Shown here piece by piece: positions 22,984-30,150 of a stretch of 30,412 bases of DNA; position 1 is the first letter of the stretch, and each line of letters starts with the position of its first letter. The stretch is from positions 1-30,412 of IMG/VR virus record IMGVR_UViG_3300048508_000314, one strand, 5' to 3'. The DNA comes from a virus. The position numbers were made by a program, and so were the translations under genes. The notes under the pieces were generated by a model. It was not told the DNA's origin. It searched no databases and saw nothing but the letters and a program-made list of their open reading frames with translations.

Positions 22984-23091
22984 ATGAAGTTATCACTTAC
23001 AGAAAAACTTTTGTTTGTATCTTCCTTTGTCTGGTTTCTACATTGGGGAACTATGGTAATAGATACTATAATAACAAAACTGGTATATTAA
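22984..23091 (+). CDS. Tiny membrane-type protein (35 aa)
   Basis: MKLSLTEKLLFVSSFVWFLH and fifteen further residues ending KLVY; one hydrophobic segment at about 9-19 and a second at 24-30. It begins immediately after the preceding stop codon and ends one base before the glycosyltransferase ATG. Coding status rests on this tight fit. Confidence 0.4.
   Translation: MKLSLTEKLLFVSSFVWFLHWGTMVIDTIITKLVY
23043..23072 (+). promoter_or_regulatory. Possible promoter for the glycosyltransferase pair
   Basis: TTGGGG at 23043-23048, 18 bases, then a perfect TATAAT at 23067-23072. It lies inside the tiny membrane-protein gene. The -35 matches only half the consensus. Confidence 0.35.
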
Positions 23092-23092
23092 C

Positions 23093-24148
23093 ATGTATAT
23101 TCTTTGCGATAATAATCCATCACAATTTAATTTTGATTTAGGATTTGGTAGTAGGTTGTTTGCTTGGGCACAAGCATCTAAGTTTGCTGATAGCAAAAAT
23201 CTCACTATTGTACTACCGTCTGATGAATGGATTGAGCATATTATGCTTGATCTACCTAATACTGAAGTTTGGGATAGGTATGATATTAACCAACATGAGT
23301 GGAAGAATATAGTTCTAGAGGGTGAGATTGATGTATCATCTTCAACATATTTGCGTATTGATGGAACTTGTAATATGAAGACATATTCTCCATCTAAAGA
23401 TGATGTTGAATATCTTCAGACAATTACATTTAAAGAATCCAAGTTAAATGAGTTTTTTAATAGATTTAATTTTGATTGGGGATTTCATTTAAGGAGGTGG
23501 GGAGGAATAAAGTTGCGCCCAGAGTCTGCAATTAAAGTGTTGAATACTCTTCCTAATAGGAATATTAAAGAATTATATTGGAATATGATTCTACGTTGTG
23601 GATTTAATAAAGATCCTAAAGAACATGATCCGTCGTGGATATGTGATCAAACATATTATCAATTTTTGGATATGATTGTTGATCATATAGGAGATAAATC
23701 AACAATCTATTTGAGTACAGATATTCCTGATGATTTGTGTGATTATTACCTAGAACAATATCCAATGATGGTGTCTAGGATTGAATATACTGATGAATGG
23801 TTGGATTTATTTAAAGAATATTATCCAGTAGATTCTGTGACTATCTTAACTGACCACAATACACCTACTGGTTTTTCTCAATCACCCAAGACTGAATGGT
23901 ATAAAACTACACTTAAGGATGTTGCAATAGATTTGCTCGACTTCTTTATGCTTGCACGTTCTAATATGTTCTTGTTATCGGAATATTCCCAGTGGGGTTT
24001 TGCTGCAAAGAGATATGCTTCTGCCGCAGAAGATAACATGTTTGTCATTTCAAGTTCTTCTAGTATCAATGATTTGGGCAATTTATTGGGTGTAGATGAA
24101 ATAATTGAGAGTTTTGAAGATTTGCAACTTGATGAGTTGTTAGAATAA
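23093..24148 (+). CDS. Fucosyltransferase-like glycosyltransferase (1)
   Basis: 351 aa. GFGSRLFAWAQASKFA near the N-terminus, GFHLRRWGG (about 131-139), IYLSTD and a C-terminal block DFFMLARSNMFLLSEYSQWG resemble the GDP-fucose-using GT-B enzymes (NodZ/FUT8/GT11-type). In these, an H-x-R-R motif binds the sugar nucleotide and a late S-x-(Y/F)-S-x-W(G) block closes the site. It would add a deoxysugar or related sugar to a glycan. It overlaps by one base with a second, more divergent copy. Confidence 0.68.
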   Translation: MYILCDNNPSQFNFDLGFGSRLFAWAQASKFADSKNLTIVLPSDEWIEHIMLDLPNTEVWDRYDINQHEWKNIVLEGEIDVSSSTYLRIDGTCNMKTYSPSKDDVEYLQTITFKESKLNEFFNRFNFDWGFHLRRWGGIKLRPESAIKVLNTLPNRNIKELYWNMILRCGFNKDPKEHDPSWICDQTYYQFLDMIVDHIGDKSTIYLSTDIPDDLCDYYLEQYPMMVSRIEYTDEWLDLFKEYYPVDSVTILTDHNTPTGFSQSPKTEWYKTTLKDVAIDLLDFFMLARSNMFLLSEYSQWGFAAKRYASAAEDNMFVISSSSSINDLGNLLGVDEIIESFEDLQLDELLE

Positions 24149-25131
24149 TGATTATTAGATATCGCCATGAGAACGAAAGCGGCAGAGGAGTTCCTCATCC
24201 ATGGAGAGACAGTAGTGTTGAAGAATACTACAATAATCCCCTATCGGATGAATATGATAAAAATGATCTTGGGATTGGAGAACGTTGGAACAGTTGGTTA
24301 GGTGTTTACAATCTTGTCAAATTAAACAAGATGGAACATAGAATACAATGTATGAGAAAACAATTTCCAGAATCAATTCTCTTTAAATTCCCACAAACTG
24401 ACTTTGTTAGTGATGAAGAGTTTTATTCTGGTATTGACCAATTTAAATGGTTTACTCCCAAAGAATATGATGTATTATCATCTCCAGCACATTCTAATAC
24501 ATTTAAAACTATTGCCAGGAGTTACCCTTACATTTTTGTCAATCATGGCAATTCATTTGCTCATCTGTGGAATGATTTTTTATATATTGAATCCTCTTTT
24601 TTTGAATCGGAAAATGATTTGAGATCTTTGTTCTCCGATTATGTTAGTGTTCATGTAAGGAGATATCATGGTATTTGTTATACTGATGAAGATTTAATTG
24701 AATTGTCTGATGATCTCAAAGAACAATATAAAAATGGGGCATATTACAATTCTTGTGGATATTGGAGATATGTGAAGGATAAGGATCATTTTGAATATAT
24801 GAATACATTCAGCAATGACCAGAAGTTTTATGTTGCAACAGACTTGGATGATAAGTATTATCTCAGCAACTGGACAAAACACTTCCCTGGTCGTATAGTT
24901 ACTGGTAAAGATGTCTATTCCAAATTCATGAGCATTCTCAGTTCTCACCATGGTAAAGACTTTGTTAATGCCAATACTAGATTGATCTATCAAATGATTG
25001 ATTTTTTTGCATTAGCATATTCAAAATGCATTGTAGCAGGTCACTATAAGAGTTCTTCTGTATCTTCTTATACAATAGCTGCTCAGAAATTTGGTGATAA
25101 CTATATTAATCGATTTGTAGTGGGCGATTGA
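24148..25131 (+). CDS. Fucosyltransferase-like glycosyltransferase (2)
   Basis: 327 aa. VSVHVRRYHG (about 166-175), FYVATDLDDKYYLSNW and the C-terminal MIDFFALAYSKCIVAGHYK then SSSVSSYTIAAQKFG mirror the motif order of the gene before it. The N-terminal part is different and lacks a clear G-x-G-x-R start. The start overlaps the upstream stop, so a paired or heteromeric function is possible. Sugar donor and acceptor are unknown. Confidence 0.62.
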   Translation: MIIRYRHENESGRGVPHPWRDSSVEEYYNNPLSDEYDKNDLGIGERWNSWLGVYNLVKLNKMEHRIQCMRKQFPESILFKFPQTDFVSDEEFYSGIDQFKWFTPKEYDVLSSPAHSNTFKTIARSYPYIFVNHGNSFAHLWNDFLYIESSFFESENDLRSLFSDYVSVHVRRYHGICYTDEDLIELSDDLKEQYKNGAYYNSCGYWRYVKDKDHFEYMNTFSNDQKFYVATDLDDKYYLSNWTKHFPGRIVTGKDVYSKFMSILSSHHGKDFVNANTRLIYQMIDFFALAYSKCIVAGHYKSSSVSSYTIAAQKFGDNYINRFVVGD

Positions 25132-25133
25132 TC

Positions 25134-25568
25134 ATGTTTTATTGGGACATTACTGGATATGGTTCTCACAAATACCTTTGTGAGGATATTCTTTGCTGGT
25201 TCTACACATCGTTTTACCCAAGACATACGATTGATATTACTGTCAATCACCGTGGATTGAAGCGTGAGGGTGTCTATGGGTGGTGTGATATTGCATCTGA
25301 GAATACATATAAACCTCGTAAGTTCCTGATTGAGATTCAATCTAATATGCCAAAACGATTGTATGCTGAAACATTGGTACATGAGTTGATTCATGTAAAA
25401 CAGTGGATTGATGGAACAATGAAGTATAAACGTGGTGTGAGATATTATAAGGGAATAGAAGCACAGCAATATGAAGATGCACCACATGAGTTGGAGGCAT
25501 ATGAAGGTGAGAGTCAATATCTACTGAAGTTCCTGTGTGACAGTGACAGAGTATGGACAGGACTATAA
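25134..25568 (+). CDS. Zinc metallopeptidase-like protein (HExxH, SprT-like)
   Basis: 144 aa from the ATG at 25134, one base after the previous stop; an in-frame TTG at 25128 is less likely. The zinc-binding HELIH is at 83-87 (VHELIHVKQW), with H118 or a nearby Glu in PHELEAYEGE as third ligand. SprT-like and minimal phage metallopeptidases share this short layout. The substrate could be host proteins or phage assembly proteins. It ends at a non-coding stretch with hairpins. Confidence 0.72.
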   Translation: MFYWDITGYGSHKYLCEDILCWFYTSFYPRHTIDITVNHRGLKREGVYGWCDIASENTYKPRKFLIEIQSNMPKRLYAETLVHELIHVKQWIDGTMKYKRGVRYYKGIEAQQYEDAPHELEAYEGESQYLLKFLCDSDRVWTGL

Positions 25569-25685
25569 CTGTCACATATGCTTGGCCGCGGCGACCAAAG
25601 CATGTATACTTGATATGTGAAGGGGAGACCCGACACAACACATGCTAGTCTCCTAGGGACTAGCGACCCAACTTCTTTTTTTATC
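25569..25685 (+). other. Structured non-coding stretch with two hairpins and a T7 run
   Basis: First hairpin: ATGCTTGG (25578-25585) against CCAAAGCAT (25593-25601) with one bulge, around a GC-rich loop whose 8-base palindrome GCCGCGGC is unusual in this AT-rich DNA. Then TATACT at 25595-25600. Second hairpin: GCTAGTC (25644-25650) against GACTAGC (25658-25664). A run of seven T follows at 25676-25682, three bases before the next ATG. The T run is 11 bases from the stem, too far for a standard terminator. It may be an attenuator, a leader or a small RNA. Confidence 0.5.
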
Positions 25686-25838
25686 ATGAACGAAGATCAG
25701 TTCGACCAATTTGTTGATCAGATGGTTGACAATGAGCAGGATGAGAGTGATCTGGATCTTGGTGCATTCCAGGATTACCATGATCACATGCTCAAGTTGG
25801 CACTAGAGGGACCAGGTTCTTCTTTTGACCTGGATTGA
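25686..25838 (+). CDS. Small acidic protein of unknown function (50 aa)
   Basis: MNEDQFDQFVDQMVDNEQDE then a helix and SSFDLD. Very acidic. The frame runs upstream to a GTG at 25617, but that part would cover the hairpins; the ATG follows TTTTTTTATC and has no Shine-Dalgarno. Its stop codon lies within the TTGACA of the next promoter. Confidence 0.5.
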   Translation: MNEDQFDQFVDQMVDNEQDESDLDLGAFQDYHDHMLKLALEGPGSSFDLD

Positions 25839-25863
25839 CACCTTACTATCTTTACATTATAAT
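25835..25863 (+). promoter_or_regulatory. Consensus sigma70 promoter
   Basis: Perfect TTGACA (25835-25840), 17-base spacer and perfect TATAAT (25858-25863): the best -35/-10 pair in the window. The TGA stop of the upstream gene (25836-25838) is inside the -35. Transcription would start near 25870, ahead of the gene at 25887. Confidence 0.85.
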
Positions 25864-25886
25864 TTGGAGGATCAAAGCGGAGACTA

Positions 25887-26126
25887 ATGAAGTACATGTA
25901 CCTTGTGGAACACTATGTTCCCTTCCCACAATCTGAGTATGGTGGTTTGTGGAGTGTTATTGCTCAAGATGATGAGGAATGCTTTGACCTCATCACACAG
26001 GATGATCAAAATTACTTCAATGAGAAGTATTATGGTAATCTAAGAGAGCATATTGCTAAGGCACAAGTATTTGAACTTGCATCAAATGAAGTCAAACCCC
26101 AAATTGCAGAGGCATTTACTACATGA
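25887..26126 (+). CDS. Conserved cyanophage protein of unknown function
   Basis: 79 aa. MKYMYLVEHYVPFPQSEYGG then WSVIAQDDEECFDLI and EHIAKAQVFELA: a beta-alpha protein of a type found in many marine T4-like phages. GGAG precedes the ATG by about 5 bases. It is first in a run driven by a consensus promoter and ends in an ATGA overlap. Confidence 0.68.
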   Translation: MKYMYLVEHYVPFPQSEYGGLWSVIAQDDEECFDLITQDDQNYFNEKYYGNLREHIAKAQVFELASNEVKPQIAEAFTT

Positions 26127-26269
26127 GTGTTATGATCAGTGATCCGCAATTTATTGCTAAACAAAAGGAGCGTATGGACCACCTCCAAGATCAACTGGCA
26201 ACAATTATCACCGAAATGAAATCTATTCAGGAGTTCTTAAATGGGTATGAAACAAAAAGTAGTTCATGA
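26123..26269 (+). CDS. Small helical protein of unknown function (48 aa)
   Basis: A coiled-coil-like helix (QKERMDHLQDQLATIITEMK) fills the middle. ATGA overlap upstream and a 29-base overlap downstream support translation. Not recognised. Confidence 0.5.
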   Translation: MSVMISDPQFIAKQKERMDHLQDQLATIITEMKSIQEFLNGYETKSSS

Positions 26270-26429
26270 ACTGTGTGTTCGGAATGTTGAAGACTACTTT
26301 ATGGATCGGGTGACTGATCTTGTTGGTGAGATGTCTATCGCTGACGCTGATGCACTTCATGAAGAATTCGTCGTTGATGGTATTGAACCTGATGACTGGT
26401 TGTTTGTGAATGATTTAACTGATGTATAG
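26241..26429 (+). CDS. Small acidic protein of unknown function
   Basis: 62 aa, helical and acidic (VEDYFMDRVTDLVGEM, ADADALHEEFV). Not recognised. It starts inside the 26123 gene and overlaps the following gene by 8 bases. Confidence 0.55.
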   Translation: MGMKQKVVHELCVRNVEDYFMDRVTDLVGEMSIADADALHEEFVVDGIEPDDWLFVNDLTDV

Positions 26430-26658
26430 TCCTCGTGTCGATGATTATGTAATCTGGCACTGTAACCCACCCTTCGAGGGGTGGGTTTATTTTGTTGATT
26501 GTGAATACATAACTATAGAGATTGGTGTGAAGGACAAACCTCCATGCCAATACACAAGAAATGAGAAGCACAAAAAAATCCATACTCTTTTGCTTTGCCA
26601 TCCAAATAGATGGCATGAATTAGAGTATGTCAAGCATAGGAGACAGACTGATGATTGA
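26422..26658 (+). CDS. Conserved cyanophage protein with an internal hairpin
   Basis: 78 aa. SPRVDDYVIWHCNPPFEGWV then YFVDCEYITIEIGVK and LLLCHPNRWHELEYV make a small beta-rich protein of a familiar cyanophage type; function unknown. Bases 26464-26487 form a GC-rich hairpin followed by T-rich sequence, so the mRNA region for the CNPPFEGWVYF segment also looks like an intrinsic terminator. Confidence 0.65.
   Translation: MYSPRVDDYVIWHCNPPFEGWVYFVDCEYITIEIGVKDKPPCQYTRNEKHKKIHTLLLCHPNRWHELEYVKHRRQTDD
26464..26494 (+). terminator. Terminator-like hairpin inside a coding region
   Basis: AACCCACCC (26464-26472) pairs perfectly with GGGTGGGTT (26479-26487); a T-G wobble extends the stem to 10 bp with the 4-base loop TCGA. 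TTTATTTTGTT follows. This has all parts of an intrinsic terminator but lies 42 bases into the gene at 26422. Confidence 0.6.
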
Positions 26659-27448
26659 ATCTGGTATTATTGATGTATTTGATGAAGAAGGTGTAAATTA
26701 TACACTTGAACAAGTTGATGCTCTTAATGAGTGGTGGATTCCGCGTGGAATGTATGGTGGTGAGAAAAAGGGATTTGCTCCTAGCGAAGATACTCCCATT
26801 GACTTCTATACTATTGGTCCTGCAACATACTTAGATCGTGGTATGGTCTACGATATGATTAAGGAAGAAACCCAAGAAGTTATCAGAGATTGGTTTGATT
26901 GGACATATGAAACTTTAGTATATTGCTTGTGGCAAGAGATTGGTCCTTGTGTTATCAGTAGTGATCTTGGAGCACCTGGATTCCATGTGTTTAGTGCAAA
27001 ACCAGGTGAACCATCTAAACCTGCTAGTAAAGAGTATTTGGAACGACCTGTTGCAACTATTCATTTTGATGAGCAACAAAGTTCTCATCAAGCATTGTGG
27101 GATGATTACATTGATCATGGAGCAACTGTTGATCTAGAGAATTGCCTATCATTCACTTTATGTTTCGCTGCACCTAAAAATGGTTGTGGTTTGAGTACCT
27201 GGGGTGAAGAATCTGTCAAGTGTTATGATTTGAATGATGATTATAGTAAGCATGTTAAATCATTAGTATATGGTGGATATGGTTCGCCTGATGCTGTCAT
27301 TCCATATACTCCTGGCAAATTGTTTTACTTTATTGGTCCTTTGAAGCATCAGATGTCTCCAGGATTCGATCTTGGTGAGAATGATAGGCGTATTACTTTG
27401 CAGGGTCATGGAGTAAAGGTCAATGATGTTTGGGAACTTTACTTTTAA
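26651..27448 (+). CDS. 2-oxoglutarate/Fe(II) oxygenase-like protein
   Basis: 265 aa from the ATG at 26651, chosen for TAGGAG about 8 bases upstream and the short overlap; ATG at 26627 would add 8 aa. H138-F-D140 (VATIHFDEQ), the strand LSFTLCFAAP, PGKLFYFIGPLKHQM with H233 and RR at 246-247 give a full metal triad and a 2-oxoglutarate arginine. It stands between glycosyltransferase-like genes, which hints at a glycan or glycoprotein substrate. The N-terminal 110 residues are not recognised. Confidence 0.7.
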   Translation: MIESGIIDVFDEEGVNYTLEQVDALNEWWIPRGMYGGEKKGFAPSEDTPIDFYTIGPATYLDRGMVYDMIKEETQEVIRDWFDWTYETLVYCLWQEIGPCVISSDLGAPGFHVFSAKPGEPSKPASKEYLERPVATIHFDEQQSSHQALWDDYIDHGATVDLENCLSFTLCFAAPKNGCGLSTWGEESVKCYDLNDDYSKHVKSLVYGGYGSPDAVIPYTPGKLFYFIGPLKHQMSPGFDLGENDRRITLQGHGVKVNDVWELYF

Positions 27449-27454
27449 TTAATT

Positions 27455-28579
27455 ATGAAAAAGATTAGATTAAGTCAATTATATTCTGCAAGTGGTACTG
27501 GATTGGGATATCAGATCTCATCTTATATTATGATGCGTAATCTAGAAGGAACCACCAATAGAGTTTGGGAGGTTGGTAATAATTCATATAAAGCATTTAG
27601 AAATACATTTTCCAATGAGATTAATGTAGTCCCTGATTATAACAAGGTAAAACCTGACAAAATCCTGTCTTTGGATGATGAAATTGGATTTAATGAATTG
27701 TGTGTTCAATTAGAATCTGATAAAGATATTGAATTGATTGAGTTGGACATTTATCCAACACCTAAAAACATTACAAGTCCATCTTCTCCATTATTCTCTT
27801 CTTTGAAGAGGACATTGACATTTAAAGATGATGTATATACTGCTGCACATGATTTTAGATCCAAATTTGATGGTGAAGTCATTGCTATGCATGTTCGTAG
27901 AGGTGATTTTGCAGACATTGCAAATGGTATGTTCCTATGCGGTGAAGATTACTTTAATGATGCATTGTCTAGATTACCACAAGATCTGCCAGTATTGATC
28001 TTCACTAATGATAAAGATAGTGTAATTTCTGATCATGCATTGATTGCGAGTGATCCTGCTCGGTTTACATTTGTCACTGATTTGTATAATGATAATGAGT
28101 TATCTGATTGTGATTATGGTCAAGAATTGGATAGGTTAGTTGATATTAATGGTAATTGTAGATTTGATTATAAAATGGCACTTGCAGAGATTGTAAAGAG
28201 GGAGATGGGCATGGTTCCTCCATATGATGTCTTGAAGAAGGAGATGAAGAGGATTATATCTGAATTGTCACCAGTATACACACGTAAATTAAAAAAGAAT
28301 CTTTACAACTATTCTGTTGACCTCTGCTTGATGACGATGTGTGATCATCACATTATTTCTAATAGTACATATTCATTGTGGGGAACTGAATTGTCAGGTT
28401 TAACAAAACAAGTAGTCTACCCTAAATATTGGATGCAGGGACATGAAGATGACATGACCCTAAAAACCGATCTTGGTGATTATGATCAAACAAAAGATAT
28501 TGCTCACTTGTTTGTATCTAAACCAAATTTTCAAGGATTGGCAAATCCTGATCCCCGTTCATTTATCGTTGTAAATTGA
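27455..28579 (+). CDS. GT11-like alpha-1,2-fucosyltransferase-like protein
   Basis: 374 aa. GTGLGYQISSYIMMRNL at the N-terminus (G-x-G-N/Y-Q), AMHVRRGDF (about 144-152), VLIFTND and a C-terminal CDHHIISNSTYSLWGTELSG match the ordered motifs of GT11 fucosyltransferases, which transfer fucose from GDP-fucose. It is the closest of the three copies here to a known family, and about 70-80 residues longer than a typical GT11 enzyme. It lies 6 bases after the oxygenase and is probably in the same operon. Confidence 0.78.
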   Translation: MKKIRLSQLYSASGTGLGYQISSYIMMRNLEGTTNRVWEVGNNSYKAFRNTFSNEINVVPDYNKVKPDKILSLDDEIGFNELCVQLESDKDIELIELDIYPTPKNITSPSSPLFSSLKRTLTFKDDVYTAAHDFRSKFDGEVIAMHVRRGDFADIANGMFLCGEDYFNDALSRLPQDLPVLIFTNDKDSVISDHALIASDPARFTFVTDLYNDNELSDCDYGQELDRLVDINGNCRFDYKMALAEIVKREMGMVPPYDVLKKEMKRIISELSPVYTRKLKKNLYNYSVDLCLMTMCDHHIISNSTYSLWGTELSGLTKQVVYPKYWMQGHEDDMTLKTDLGDYDQTKDIAHLFVSKPNFQGLANPDPRSFIVVN

Positions 28580-28580
28580 C

Positions 28581-28787
28581 ATGTCAAGACGAGCAGAGAG
28601 ATTAGAGTCAAACTATCTCAAAAAGTTATTCCACCTCAAAAAGACAACACATCATAAGCAAGTAAAGATTGGTTCTATGGCATTAGCAGACTTTATCAGA
28701 GTTCTTGTTGATGAGACACCATCAATGTCCTTGAAGACTGCAAAGGAATTATATGAAATTGCAGACGAATTGGATGAACTATACTAA
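28581..28787 (+). CDS. Small basic protein of unknown function
   Basis: 68 aa: Lys/Arg/His-rich N-terminal half (RAERLESNYLKKLFHLKK), acidic helical C-terminus (KELYEIADELDELY). Not recognised. One base after the glycosyltransferase stop. Confidence 0.55.
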   Translation: MSRRAERLESNYLKKLFHLKKTTHHKQVKIGSMALADFIRVLVDETPSMSLKTAKELYEIADELDELY

Positions 28788-28832
28788 ACAAGTATTTTAA
28801 ACCCCTTATAGGCGATTCTAGAGGCACTACAG

Positions 28833-29054
28833 ATGATGAATGATGATTGGCGCTATAGTGATCAAAAACTTGATGTAAGGACACAAGGATTAAATATCCT
28901 ACTAAAGAAGTTTGGTAGTGAATTGTGTTCTGATGGTTCGCCACGTTACAGCAATCAAGGCATTTATGAATGTATTCATGATTGGGTAAGTCAGGGCAAT
29001 ATGAGGACAGATGGGATAGTGGCATACTACAAGGCATATTACGCTGATCAGTAG
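28833..29054 (+). CDS. Conserved cyanophage protein of unknown function
   Basis: 73 aa (ATG at 28833 or 28836). DDWRYSDQKLDVRTQGLNIL, then FGSELCSDGSPRY and CIHDWVSQG with a closing YYKAYYADQ. The pattern is common in T4-like cyanophages, function unknown. The 45-base gap upstream has a TATACT at 28780-28785 and no convincing -35. Confidence 0.65.
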   Translation: MMNDDWRYSDQKLDVRTQGLNILLKKFGSELCSDGSPRYSNQGIYECIHDWVSQGNMRTDGIVAYYKAYYADQ

Positions 29055-29063
29055 TGGTATACT
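29055..29063 (+). promoter_or_regulatory. Possible extended -10 promoter
   Basis: TGG followed by TATACT, directly after the TAG stop of the preceding gene. The expected start of transcription falls at about 29070, the A of the next ATG, so a leaderless message is possible. No -35 seen. Confidence 0.35.
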
Positions 29064-29069
29064 AGATGC

Positions 29070-29336
29070 ATGTTCAACTCCACTGACATGCTGGTTCTAA
29101 TCAACGAAGATCTTGGGTGTGCTCACACTATCGATTCTGAAGGCACATTGATGTATTCACCCCTGATGATGGATGGAACACTTGAGATTGATGAATGGAT
29201 CGAAGTTGATCATTTGGCAATGCTTGGTGAAGATAAGCAGATTCGGGATTCGATCAATGAGATCCATGAGCAGTTGATTCTTGCAAATCAGGCACTGGGA
29301 TGGTACTATACTGATGTACCGATCGCAGTATCCTGA
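29070..29336 (+). CDS. Acidic protein of unknown function
   Basis: 88 aa. MLVLINEDLGCAHTIDSEGT, then beta and helical parts (EIDEWIEVDHLAML, INEIHEQLILANQALGW). Not recognised. No Shine-Dalgarno is visible before the ATG. Confidence 0.6.
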   Translation: MFNSTDMLVLINEDLGCAHTIDSEGTLMYSPLMMDGTLEIDEWIEVDHLAMLGEDKQIRDSINEIHEQLILANQALGWYYTDVPIAVS

Positions 29337-29356
29337 ACACTTAATATTTTTTTATC

Positions 29357-29686
29357 ATGAACACATTTAAAATCAAACTCATTTTTATTGATGAGAGCAC
29401 ACAAGAGAAGACATTGAATGTCGGATGTAGTTCTGAGGAATTACGTGAGATTCTAATGGATACCACACCAAATCTGAAGGACATTGAGATTGCTGATCAT
29501 GATCGCTGGCGTAGTGTAAGAGTCAGTAAGATCGAAGCAATGATTGATGAACTACAGGATGCGGTAACTATTTGTTATGATGTTGATAACAGTAGTGAGG
29601 ATCATGAGCGTAGTTATCCATATGCTGCTGGATATTCCCGTTCTGCGATGCAAAATGCAATCAGAACACTTACTGATTTGTTATGA
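29357..29686 (+). CDS. Protein of unknown function (109 aa)
   Basis: An N-terminal beta-rich part (FKIKLIFIDESTQEKTLNV) and helices, ending SRSAMQNAIRTLTDLL. Not recognised. The start lies in a 16-base sequence, TTTTTTTATCATGAAC, identical to the start region of the gene at 25686. No Shine-Dalgarno. ATGA overlap with the next gene. Confidence 0.55.
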   Translation: MNTFKIKLIFIDESTQEKTLNVGCSSEELREILMDTTPNLKDIEIADHDRWRSVRVSKIEAMIDELQDAVTICYDVDNSSEDHERSYPYAAGYSRSAMQNAIRTLTDLL

Positions 29687-29928
29687 TGTATAAGTTAGAA
29701 TTGGATAAGGTTGCATTCAAGTATTTAAAAGGACTTGCATGTATTGATGATGGATTGCCTATGTTTGCACCCATTACTGGATCATGGGAATTACGTGCTG
29801 CGATTAAGAGAGCAGAGGCAGAAGTTGCATGGGCAATGTATACTGAGAAGGAACCTGATGCAGCACATAGAGAATATGCAACCAAGGATCAATTTTATGC
29901 TAATGAATTCTTTTTGCCTGTAAAATGA
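29683..29928 (+). CDS. Small protein of unknown function
   Basis: 81 aa. AFKYLKGLACIDDGLPMF, then WELRAAIKRAEAEVAWAMY. Helical; not recognised. ATGA overlaps on both sides. Confidence 0.58.
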   Translation: MMYKLELDKVAFKYLKGLACIDDGLPMFAPITGSWELRAAIKRAEAEVAWAMYTEKEPDAAHREYATKDQFYANEFFLPVK

Positions 29929-30146
29929 CAACTAACATTGATCCAAATGATCCAAGGTATTTTACTGAAACAAGTAGTATATCATATGATCGCCATCGTT
30001 ATCGTATTGTAATGAAGGATGGAAGGAGTGGAGAGTTTGATGATTATGAGAAGGTCAGAGCATTTTGGTTTGAGTATAATTCAAGTATGCTCAGTCATGT
30101 AGATGTTCTTGATATAAAGAATACTGTCAAGGGTTTTGGAGGATAG
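29925..30146 (+). CDS. Small protein of unknown function, cyanophage-type
   Basis: 73 aa. DPNDPRYFTETSSISYDRHR, YRIVMKDGRSGEF and a C-terminal VLDIKNTVKGFGG; a beta-strand-rich form with a pattern familiar from cyanophages. The GGAGG at its 3' end serves as Shine-Dalgarno for the next gene. Confidence 0.6.
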   Translation: MTTNIDPNDPRYFTETSSISYDRHRYRIVMKDGRSGEFDDYEKVRAFWFEYNSSMLSHVDVLDIKNTVKGFGG

Positions 30147-30150
30147 TACA

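Noticed and set aside
98-29885. Many open frames on the minus strand, for example 347-676, 2182-2565, 15781-16122, 21550-21894 and 25101-25517
   Set aside because: They lie opposite strong + strand genes, have no recognisable domains or ribosome binding sites, and look like mirror images of biased codon use.
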